Below are positions 26,067-32,325 of a stretch of 64,000 nt of DNA, one piece after another. Source of the DNA: Litoreibacter albidus (GTDB taxonomy: Bacteria > Pseudomonadota > Alphaproteobacteria > Rhodobacterales > Rhodobacteraceae); assembly GCF_900107015.1 (NCBI RefSeq), contig NZ_FNOI01000003.1:310001-374000 (forward strand), read 5' to 3'. The position numbers were made by a program, and so were the translations under genes. Numbering within the stretch: the first letter of the stretch is position 1; every line of letters begins with the position of its first letter. The notes under the pieces are model-generated. The model was not told the origin of the DNA and made no database searches. It worked only from the letters and a program-made list of their open reading frames with translations.

Positions 26067-27221
26067 CTATTGATCCTTGCGGAACTTCACCTTCAACGGC
26101 TTGTAGTTTTTGAGCCGCTTGTTGTTGTCCCTCAACAAACCCTCGAACAAGTCGTCAACACGGTGGCCGAGCTTCACCTCTTCGCCTTTGCGTGTGTCCT
26201 GCCAATCGATCATCCGCTTCACGATGCGCTTACGGACTTCAACACCGTCACGTACTCCAAAGATTAGGCTTTCCATGGGAGTTTTGGCGTTGAGTTCGAA
26301 CAAACGAAGGTCATGATGCTTCTCCATTCGCCTTGCAGGGTAAAGGCAGGCCTGCCCTGCCAACAACTTGTCATGATTGACCTCCTTCCCCTCATAAGGC
26401 GGCTTTGCCATGTAACGACCGATGCGCCCAAAACTGCCTTCGAGGTGAACGACCTTGGAAGAAAAGATGGGAAGCTTTGTAATGCTAGATTTGAACCGCC
26501 TCGAGTGACGCTTAAGCCCAGCGGTTTGCCCCTTTGGTCCCCAACAAAGCACATGCGCATGAACCGAGAACATCTTTCCCTTTTGACCCTCGGGGTAGTT
26601 GATGATCGCTTGGGTTTCGATGATCCCAACAGCGTTGTACTTGGTGTTGTTGCGAATGACATCCTGAACCGCCTTCTTGCATTTGTAGAGCTCAGCATCC
26701 CCATCCCGTTCATTGAACATGAACTTGTCCCCGACGAATGTGATCCACTGAAAGTCGAGGTCGGGGTTGTCAGCCCAAAGATTGAAAAGCACCTCCATCT
26801 CATCAATCAGAAAGTCACCCATCTTGTGCCTGAGCTTTAGATCGGAGGCAGGCATGTGATCGGCGTAGACGAGGCCCTTCCCCAGCAAAGCTTCAAAATC
26901 GGATCTGTCAGTGGATTTGAACTTTCGCTTTGTGAAGGATCGGATCCATCTGGACATATGTTCTTTGCAGATCCCTAAATGGATCCGTTTGCTATGTTCA
27001 AAGTCGTCATCGTAGTCAGTGAGGTTTTTGGAGTTGGGGTCGAGAGAAAGTTTCTCAGTTTTGGTATCACAGGGGTCCACATCAGTACTTGGATTACTCT
27101 GTTGAGGTGGGGAGCTGGGAGAACTGGTACTCTTACAAGGCCTCGCGCGTTCCTTTTTGGATATGAGCGCTTCTTTGCTGGTCTTCTTTTTTAGATCTTT
27201 GAACTTCTTAGGGTTAGCCAT
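26067..27221 (-). CDS. HUH-type replication-initiator/relaxase-like protein
   Basis: 384 residues from ATG 27221, preceded by AGGAG seven bases upstream (a longer frame to 27272 lacks such a site). The N terminus is very basic (MANPKKFKDLKKK) and then Ser/Pro-rich. The key region holds GIIETQAI, an HUH pair in FSVHAHVLCWG (His about 221 and 223), and downstream GRYMAKPP with Tyr about 270 and Lys about 273. That order matches rolling-circle Rep proteins: metal-binding HUH followed by catalytic YxxK. It suggests that the excised element can replicate or be mobilised. Family assignment is by motif only. Confidence 0.65.
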   Translation of the reverse strand: MANPKKFKDLKKKTSKEALISKKERARPCKSTSSPSSPPQQSNPSTDVDPCDTKTEKLSLDPNSKNLTDYDDDFEHSKRIHLGICKEHMSRWIRSFTKRKFKSTDRSDFEALLGKGLVYADHMPASDLKLRHKMGDFLIDEMEVLFNLWADNPDLDFQWITFVGDKFMFNERDGDAELYKCKKAVQDVIRNNTKYNAVGIIETQAIINYPEGQKGKMFSVHAHVLCWGPKGQTAGLKRHSRRFKSSITKLPIFSSKVVHLEGSFGRIGRYMAKPPYEGKEVNHDKLLAGQACLYPARRMEKHHDLRLFELNAKTPMESLIFGVRDGVEVRKRIVKRMIDWQDTRKGEEVKLGHRVDDLFEGLLRDNNKRLKNYKPLKVKFRKDQ

Positions 27222-27421
27222 GTATTGGCTCCTATATCTGAAATTTGGATCCCACACGGCAAAGAGGTACACCCCTACTCCCGCGCATATTGCGTCAGGC
27301 GTGATGCGCTCTTTACCGCGCAGGTCTTCAATGTTGTTGATTTGGGCGTTGTTACCCGCTGGACGCGGAGATCAGTGTGGGTTAATTATGCCCACATCCG
27401 ATAACTAGACTGTTCGGTCGT

Positions 27422-27739
27422 TTAGTCGCAGCGTTGACCTTGTCCGCTCAGTGTCGAAGGCTTCTCACCCGTAAAGTTACGAGTGGATTGCTGAACATAT
27501 CCAAGCAAAGCGTCCTTTGGGTAGCGTACCGAATTACCGAACTTCATCCAAACAGGTCCAGTTCCGAGGTCGCGGCACTTCCTTAGCCAACTCACAGACA
27601 TGTTGAGATAGCCCGCTGCCTGCTTTTCCGACAGGAAGCTGGTTGGTACGGAACCCTTACGATTACCGATCATAGGTGTGAGGTCATATTCCATTTTGTT
27701 GCCTTCTTTCTTCATTTTGTTTCTTTCAACGCCATCCAA
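27422..27739 (-). CDS. AlpA/excisionase-family DNA-binding protein (younger element)
   Basis: Up to 105 residues. The core FLSEKQAAGYLNMSVSWLRK followed by GTGPVWMKFGNSVRYPKDALLG is a MerR-like/AlpA winged helix typical of excisionases and plasmid/island regulators. Start choice is uncertain: ATGs within the first 16 codons all have weak ribosome-binding sites. It lies 200 bases upstream of the Rep-like gene on the same strand and likely controls excision and Rep expression. Confidence 0.8.
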   Translation of the reverse strand: MDGVERNKMKKEGNKMEYDLTPMIGNRKGSVPTSFLSEKQAAGYLNMSVSWLRKCRDLGTGPVWMKFGNSVRYPKDALLGYVQQSTRNFTGEKPSTLSGQGQRCD

Positions 27740-27943
27740 CGAACCGTCATTGGTTGCTTTCTGTCATGGCGCTACCCCGTGTTATGGAGTGACACCAATA
27801 TGACCTTAAAAACACAATAAAACCAGATACTTGCAACGATTTCAGATATGGTCAAACCGCTAGACCAGCTATTTCTTAAAAGCTCTTCGAACCCCAACGG
27901 GACCCCCTCTCGACACCTCTACGTGCCAATTCTCTTGAAATTC

Positions 27944-27961
27944 GTATCCCGATAGGGATAC
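27944..27961. promoter_or_regulatory. Palindromic operator candidate GTATCCC-N4-GGGATAC
   Basis: A perfect 7-bp inverted repeat separated by GATA in the intergenic region between the divergent AlpA-type gene (minus) and the 222-codon-frame gene starting at 28030 (plus). Such a site is suited to a dimeric repressor controlling the element's regulatory switch. Confidence 0.5.
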
Positions 27962-28029
27962 AGCAGCGGAAATGGTGAAAAATTATTTTCTGAGCCTTGC
28001 GGCAGAAAGCAGACAAAGAGGCCAGCAAA

Positions 28030-28665
28030 ATGCGAATCAAACGGGTCAAACGAACAGAGGAAAATGTTGCCTTGAGCAGGGAGGGCGAAATCCTCCGGGG
28101 GTTAGCGAAAACCAAGGGCAAGCTAAGATCGGACTTCCTGTATTTGGAAGACGTAGCTCTCAGGAGATTTCAGCGTATTTTTAAACAATCAAAAGGAGAC
28201 GAAATTCCCTACAATCGACCAGCCAACGTGTTGAAGCGTTCTGTGTATATCTTGGGTCGACAACTGATCGACTTAGACAAACAACATATCCTTGCCGAAT
28301 ACTTGCAAGAAGTCTCAAAAACCTACAACGAACCGCCCGCAAGCATCGCAACCCCAAACGTTGAGCAGAACCCCTTTCATTGGTTCTACCTTCTACTTCT
28401 AGGTGAAAATCGGCTAAGCAAAGGCAAGAAACGCCTCGTGACCAGAGATCAAATATCGAAATCATCGCGACAGTTGGTCTACGCGGAAAAGAACGACGTC
28501 CCGCCTGAGTACCTAATCGGCTTCATCTTGCAGATCGGGGGCGACCCAATACTGGAAAAATATAGTAAGAGAAGTTGGGACGGTTGGAAAACGGCGAAGC
28601 GCGCTGACAAAACCAAGCCACAGCCGGAAACACCTAATACTCACTCGCCAGAAACACCGTCATAA
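28030..28665 (+). CDS. Unrecognised island protein
   Basis: 211 residues from ATG 28030 (MRIKRVKRTEENV), with GAGG eight bases upstream; an in-frame extension to 27997 lacks a ribosome-binding site. The protein is basic, helical and ends in a Pro/Thr/Lys-rich disordered tail (KTKPQPETPNTHSPE). Segments such as VLKRSVYILGRQLIDLDKQH are probably amphipathic helices. No family recognised. It starts 69 bases after a palindromic operator candidate, and its 3' end overlaps the convergent DUF3768 gene by 32 bases. Confidence 0.6.
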   Translation: MRIKRVKRTEENVALSREGEILRGLAKTKGKLRSDFLYLEDVALRRFQRIFKQSKGDEIPYNRPANVLKRSVYILGRQLIDLDKQHILAEYLQEVSKTYNEPPASIATPNVEQNPFHWFYLLLLGENRLSKGKKRLVTRDQISKSSRQLVYAEKNDVPPEYLIGFILQIGGDPILEKYSKRSWDGWKTAKRADKTKPQPETPNTHSPETPS

Positions 28666-28999
28666 CCCGCGTGGTTACATCTGGGTCGGCAGGGTTACTT
28701 GAGCCTGCGCTCAACTCATCGTTGTAATAATCAATCTTCCAAAAGATACGGTGTCCGTCATAGGTGACAACGCCAAAGTCGTGCTCGCCGTATGGATCAT
28801 TATCTGGAGTGAAGTCATCAAAGGCAGCGATATCGCCCATGATCGCGTGAACGGCATGTGGGCCCATATCCATGATACTGGGGGTAGCCATTAGAGTGCC
28901 GCCGGTTTGCAGTTTGCGAAAACGATCATTTAGGTCTCGTATGGTGCCTACATTGGTTTGCGCATCAGGCACAGATGTTTCGTTCGTGTGATCAGTCAT
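28634..28999 (-). CDS. DUF3768 domain protein
   Basis: 121 residues. Family signatures: IRDLNDRFRKLQTGG at the N terminus, then AFDDFTPDNDPYGEHDFGVV and FWKIDYYNDE, ending PADPDVTTRVMTVFLASEY. The ATG at 28999 has AAGGA eight bases upstream; a GTG two codons earlier is too close to it. DUF3768 proteins are common on alphaproteobacterial plasmids and islands, and their function is unknown. A diverged paralogue lies directly upstream on the same strand. Confidence 0.88.
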   Translation of the reverse strand: MTDHTNETSVPDAQTNVGTIRDLNDRFRKLQTGGTLMATPSIMDMGPHAVHAIMGDIAAFDDFTPDNDPYGEHDFGVVTYDGHRIFWKIDYYNDELSAGSSNPADPDVTTRVMTVFLASEY

Positions 29000-29035
29000 G
29001 TCCACGGTCCTTCAGAATGTTGATGTTGGGGAGTG

Positions 29036-29060
29036 GCAGGTCCGCCTTAAACGGACCTGC
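29036..29060 (-). terminator. Hairpin between the two DUF3768 genes
   Basis: A perfect nine-pair inverted repeat GCAGGTCCG-N7-CGGACCTGC. It lies 20 bases beyond the stop of the upstream DUF3768 gene and 37 bases before the start of the downstream one. It lacks a long T-run, so it may act as a weak terminator or mRNA stabiliser. Confidence 0.5.
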
Positions 29061-29079
29061 GCTTAGGTTAGCCGTAGGG

Positions 29080-29448
29080 CTAAAGCTCGCTGTCGAGCAG
29101 CAGTGTCATGAACCGTGTCGTTTGATCTGGGTTGGTGGAATCCAGCGACATGTCGTCAAAGGCTTTATTGTAGTAATTGATCTCCCAATAGATACGTCGA
29201 CTGTTGACGGTGATCTCGCCACTGTCGTGTTCGCTACCAGCGTCACAACTACTATCGCCCTCCGCCCCACCGAGCTTTTTCATGATGGTGTCGGCCTCTG
29301 CGCGACCAAGCATATGGATACCCCAAGAGATCGAAACGATTCCGCCCTTGGCCGTTTTGCGGAAGTGGTCATTCAGCGTTCGGTTCTTTTGCAATGGGGA
29401 CATTGTAGCTGTCAGTTTGACAGGTTCTGAGAGTGCGTTGACCGTCAT
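29080..29448 (-). CDS. DUF3768 domain protein, diverged paralogue
   Basis: 122 residues from ATG 29448 with AAGGAG six bases upstream. It aligns with the neighbouring DUF3768 protein: RTLNDHFRKTAKGG corresponds to RDLNDRFRKLQTGG, EHDSGEI to EHDFGVV, IYWEINYYNKA to IFWKIDYYNDE, and NPDQTTRFMTLLLDSEL to DPDVTTRVMTVFLASEY. The canonical FTPDNDPYG stretch is replaced by an Asp/Ser-rich segment with a Cys. The two genes look like an old tandem duplication in which this copy has drifted. Confidence 0.8.
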   Translation of the reverse strand: MTVNALSEPVKLTATMSPLQKNRTLNDHFRKTAKGGIVSISWGIHMLGRAEADTIMKKLGGAEGDSSCDAGSEHDSGEITVNSRRIYWEINYYNKAFDDMSLDSTNPDQTTRFMTLLLDSEL

Positions 29449-29691
29449 GGTACGCTCCTTGATATATATGATTATGTTGAAGGGTTTGGCGCTCAATGGC
29501 ATTGCCCAGATACGCCTGACATCACGCCACACAGGTTTACTGCGTGCTATGCTGTCAAATACAGTGTACTGAAAATCGACTAAAAGTCAAATTTATACCT
29601 AAAATCAATAACTTGAAAATCAAACCAACCGCAAAACAGATCATGCCGTTTGCGCACGGATTACCACAGAATTCTACGCTTTTTCATGCAG
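29449..29691. other. Non-coding right end of the younger element
   Basis: AT-rich sequence between the second DUF3768 gene and the arm-type repeats. It should include the promoter of the DUF3768 genes; no ORF is supported. Confidence 0.45.
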
Positions 29692-29712
29692 GGTGGTAGC
29701 TAGGTGGTTGCT
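29692..29712 (+). repeat. Tandem GGTGGTWGCT motif, right end of the younger element
   Basis: GGTGGTAGCT-A-GGTGGTTGCT, same as 16029-16049 except for the single spacer base. It lies 49 bases inside the tRNA-Thr attachment repeat. Together with the left copy it brackets the element, consistent with integrase arm sites. Confidence 0.6.
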
Positions 29713-29752
29713 GTAAACGAAAAATGGGCTAGCAGTTTCCTGCTAACCCATT
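29713..29752 (-). terminator. Terminator of the tRNA-Thr gene (supplied by the element)
   Basis: On the minus strand AATGGGTTAGCAG-GAAA-CTGCTAGCCCATT forms a 13-pair stem with one A-C mismatch, followed by TTTCGTTTACAG. It begins eight bases after the CCA end of the tRNA. Because the attachment site lies in the tRNA, this terminator belongs to the inserted element, replacing the original 3' flank. Confidence 0.8.
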
Positions 29753-29760
29753 GAAATCTC

Positions 29761-29806
29761 TGGTGCCCCCACACGGACTCGAACCGCGGACCTACTGATT
29801 ACAAAT
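29761..29806 (-). repeat. Attachment repeat within the intact tRNA-Thr gene
   Basis: The 46-bp sequence shared exactly with 15854-15899, spanning the tRNA from CCA to the anticodon loop. It marks the right boundary of the younger element and preserves a functional tRNA. Confidence 0.93.
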
Positions 29807-29836
29807 CAGTTGCTCTACCAGCTGAGCTATAGGGGC
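29761..29836 (-). tRNA. tRNA-Thr (anticodon UGU)
   Basis: The minus strand folds as a 76-nt cloverleaf: acceptor GCCCCTA paired with TGGGGGC, D-arm GCTCAGCTGGTAGAGC, anticodon arm CTGAT-TTGTAAT-ATCAG with TGT in the loop centre, T-arm GTGTGGGGG region with GGTTCGAGTCC, discriminator A and an encoded CCA. It reads the ACA threonine codon. Its 3' part serves as integration target. Confidence 0.97.
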
Positions 29837-29983
29837 ACTGAGCGGCTTATAATGCGAGGATGGCGGGCTTCGCAAGACCGGAAATGCAACAAATTCAACT
29901 TCGCGTCGCTTTCCCGTTTGATTGCATGAAGTGGCGTAGGTAAATAGGTGGAACCCAGAAAATTTACCCAAGGTCTTTGTCGC

Positions 29984-30856
29984 ATGGAAATCGTTCTACA
30001 CGTCGGCGCTCACAGCACGGACGAAGACAACCTTCTGAAATGCCTATATAAAAACAAGGGCCCATTGGAAGAGCGCGGTATCATAGTGCCGGAGCCGTCG
30101 CGTTACCGGCGCGCCATCCGTGAGACCCTACAAGCCTTGGTCGGCGACGTTGCTCCCGTGGATGTACAAGAAACACTGATGGACAGCATCATGGACCAAG
30201 ATCGCGCCGACCGTGTGATCTTAAGTCATGAGAGCTTCTTTTGCGTCCCAGGTCGCAGTATCAACGACGGCAAGCTCTACCCCACGGCGAGCTTCAAGGC
30301 TGCGCGGCTGCGCAACCTGTTCTCGCGTGAGGATGTGCGGTTCTGCATCGCTGTGCGCAACTTTGCGACGTTTATTCCGGCGCTTTTTGAGCGCGCCCAA
30401 GAGCCGAACTTCGAAGCGTTCCTAGATGGCGCGGACCCAATGGCGTTGCGCTGGTCCGAGTTGATTACGCGGATTCGTACTATGGTACCGGATGCGCCCA
30501 TCACTGTGTGGTGCAACGAGGATACCCCCCTGCAGTGGCCGCATATACTGCAGGCCATTGCGCGGACCGACCCAGGCTTTCGCTTTGACGGTGAGAACGA
30601 CTTTCTTGGAACGATTATGGGGCGCGGCGGTTTGAACCGTCTGCAAAGCTACCTAGAGACCCATCCGCCGCAGTCCGAAGGCCAGCGGCAACGTATTGTT
30701 GCCGCCTTCCTTGATAAATTCGGGGCCGATGCCATGGAGCAGGAGATCGACCTGCCGGGATGGTCAGAGGCTTACGTCAGCCAGCTAACAGAGCTCTACG
30801 ACCGTGATCTGGAGTTGCTGGACGCGATGCCCGGCGTCACGTTTCTGACGCCGTAG
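29984..30856 (+). CDS. Hypothetical protein, roseobacter type
   Basis: About 290 residues beginning MEIVLHVGAHSTDEDNLLKC. The opening VLHVGAHST resembles the nucleotide-binding start of sulfotransferase-like proteins, and the middle LFSREDVRFCIAVRNFATF resembles the PAPS 3'-phosphate region, but the match is weak. I chose ATG 29984, preceded by AAGG, over a GTG at 29948. It is monocistronic at the right border of the island and has core-genome GC. Function unknown. Confidence 0.65.
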   Translation: MEIVLHVGAHSTDEDNLLKCLYKNKGPLEERGIIVPEPSRYRRAIRETLQALVGDVAPVDVQETLMDSIMDQDRADRVILSHESFFCVPGRSINDGKLYPTASFKAARLRNLFSREDVRFCIAVRNFATFIPALFERAQEPNFEAFLDGADPMALRWSELITRIRTMVPDAPITVWCNEDTPLQWPHILQAIARTDPGFRFDGENDFLGTIMGRGGLNRLQSYLETHPPQSEGQRQRIVAAFLDKFGADAMEQEIDLPGWSEAYVSQLTELYDRDLELLDAMPGVTFLTP

Positions 30857-30861
30857 GCAAA

Positions 30862-31122
30862 TCACATACCCAAAGCTTCTTTGTACATCTCAAGAACAGC
30901 CTCTTCCTCGGAAATGTCTTGCGGGTCACGCTTGCGCAGGGCCATTATCTTGCGCAGGACCTTCGTGTCGTAACCGCGGCCTTTGGCCTCTGACATCACT
31001 TCTTTTTGCGCCTCGGCGAGGTCTTTCTTTTCTTGGTCAAGGCGTTCGTAGCGCTCTACGAACTGGCGCAGCTCATCTGCGGTGACACGGTAGGTGCTAT
31101 CGACGTCGGAGGAGTCAGACAT
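30862..31122 (-). CDS. gapR: GapR-family (DUF2312) nucleoid-associated protein
   Basis: 86 residues from ATG 31122 with AAGGA eight bases upstream (six in-frame upstream codons rejected). The sequence ADELRQFVERYERLDQEKKD, EVMSEAKGRGYDTKVLRKIM and RKRDPQDISEEEAVLEMYK is diagnostic of the DUF2312/GapR family. In Caulobacter GapR binds overtwisted DNA and supports replication and type II topoisomerases. Like other members it is short and helical, forming a clamp around DNA. Its length fits the family. Confidence 0.93.
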   Translation of the reverse strand: MSDSSDVDSTYRVTADELRQFVERYERLDQEKKDLAEAQKEVMSEAKGRGYDTKVLRKIMALRKRDPQDISEEEAVLEMYKEALGM

Positions 31123-31258
31123 TTGGCGGTTCCTTGGCACTTGGAGGGATCAGAGACCCCGAGATACTAAGCCCCGCCCCCGCCTTCAAGGTGCAAACGG
31201 TTGCGGGGCGCGCGCGACTGGGATACTGCACCGCCACACAGTTGCAGGAGCCACCGTC

Positions 31259-31474
31259 ATGTCAAACCTGATCCCCCTCGGGGCCGTTATCACACTGATG
31301 GGCTTGCTTGGCCTGATCTGGTGCATTGTCAAAGTTGCGCGCGCGCGCAAACAAGGGCTCAGCGATGAGGAGCTGCGCGCGGTCATGCAGACCACTGTCG
31401 GCCTGAACCTTGGGGCGCTGCTCCTCTCGGCCGTTGGGCTAATGATGGTGGTTTTGGGTATTATTCTGGCCTGA
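31259..31474 (+). CDS. Small two-helix membrane protein
   Basis: 71 residues from ATG 31259 (MSNLIPLGAVITLMG), with AGGAG eight bases upstream; the longer open frame begins inside divergent gapR and is rejected. Two hydrophobic helices (about 5-27 and 48-70) flank a short basic and acidic loop (RARKQGLSDEELRAVMQ). No enzymatic motif. Conserved-looking but uncharacterised; divergent from gapR. Confidence 0.7.
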   Translation: MSNLIPLGAVITLMGLLGLIWCIVKVARARKQGLSDEELRAVMQTTVGLNLGALLLSAVGLMMVVLGIILA

Positions 31475-31485
31475 CGCCCACGCGC

Positions 31486-32235
31486 TTAGACAGATCCCGC
31501 GTCGACCAGAAAGTTTTGCGCCGTGCACATCGCAGCGTCATCTGACGCCAAGAACAAGACCATACGCGCCACATAAACCGGATCAATCAAATCCGGCAGG
31601 CACTGCCGTTGGCGGTGGCTTTCCAGTGAGTCCGGCGTGGCCCAGAGCGTCTTCTGCCGCTCCGTCATGATCCAGCCCGGCACCACCGCGTTGACGCGGA
31701 TGCGGTGATCGCCCAAGTCGCGCGCCATGGTTCTGGTCAACCCGTGCACCGCCGCCTTGGCGGTCGTGTAGGCAGGGAAGCCCCCGCCAGTCTCCATCCA
31801 CGAATTCGAGCCCATGTTGATGATGCTGCCGGCCCCCGCCGCGATCATCCCGGGTGCGACAGCCTGTATGGCAAAGAACATGTGGCGCAGGTTCGTGGCC
31901 ATCCGTTCGTCCCAGTACTCAGGCGTCACGTCTTGCCAGTTGTGGCGATCATCGCGGGCCGCATTGTTGACCAGAACCTCGAACGCACCTGCGTCCTCTG
32001 CCAGCGTCTCGATTGCGGCTTGGGTGGCTGGAACGTCGCGCAGGTCACACAGCGCATGGGCCGCGCCAGTGGCCTTGGATACGGCGGCACTGGCCTCCGC
32101 ATCGCGGTCGAGGAACGCGACCTGTGCGCCCTGTTCGGCGAATGCCTCAACCATCAGCGCGCCAATGCCGGACGCGCCGCCGGTGACCAAGACGCGTTTG
32201 CCTTTCAGGCTGGGGTAATGTGCGAACTCTGGCAT
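31486..32235 (-). CDS. SDR-family NAD(P)-dependent oxidoreductase
   Basis: 249 residues from ATG 32235, six bases behind a GAGGAG site. A classical short-chain dehydrogenase: VTGGASGIG cofactor loop, Asp in FLDRD favouring NAD, NNAARDD, catalytic Ser in NMGSNS and YTTAK with Tyr/Lys, then VPGWIMTERQ. The substrate is unknown; related proteins include sugar and 3-oxoacyl dehydrogenases. It follows the FadB/FadJ-like gene by 90 bases on the same strand, suggesting co-expression. Confidence 0.9.
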   Translation of the reverse strand: MPEFAHYPSLKGKRVLVTGGASGIGALMVEAFAEQGAQVAFLDRDAEASAAVSKATGAAHALCDLRDVPATQAAIETLAEDAGAFEVLVNNAARDDRHNWQDVTPEYWDERMATNLRHMFFAIQAVAPGMIAAGAGSIINMGSNSWMETGGGFPAYTTAKAAVHGLTRTMARDLGDHRIRVNAVVPGWIMTERQKTLWATPDSLESHRQRQCLPDLIDPVYVARMVLFLASDDAAMCTAQNFLVDAGSV

Positions 32236-32325
32236 GGGTAACTCCTCAATTATGCGGGTACAGGCGTCATGCAACTGCACCGCCCGGCCTTTGGCCAAAC
32301 CGTGGAAACCGCCTTAGCCCACAGG

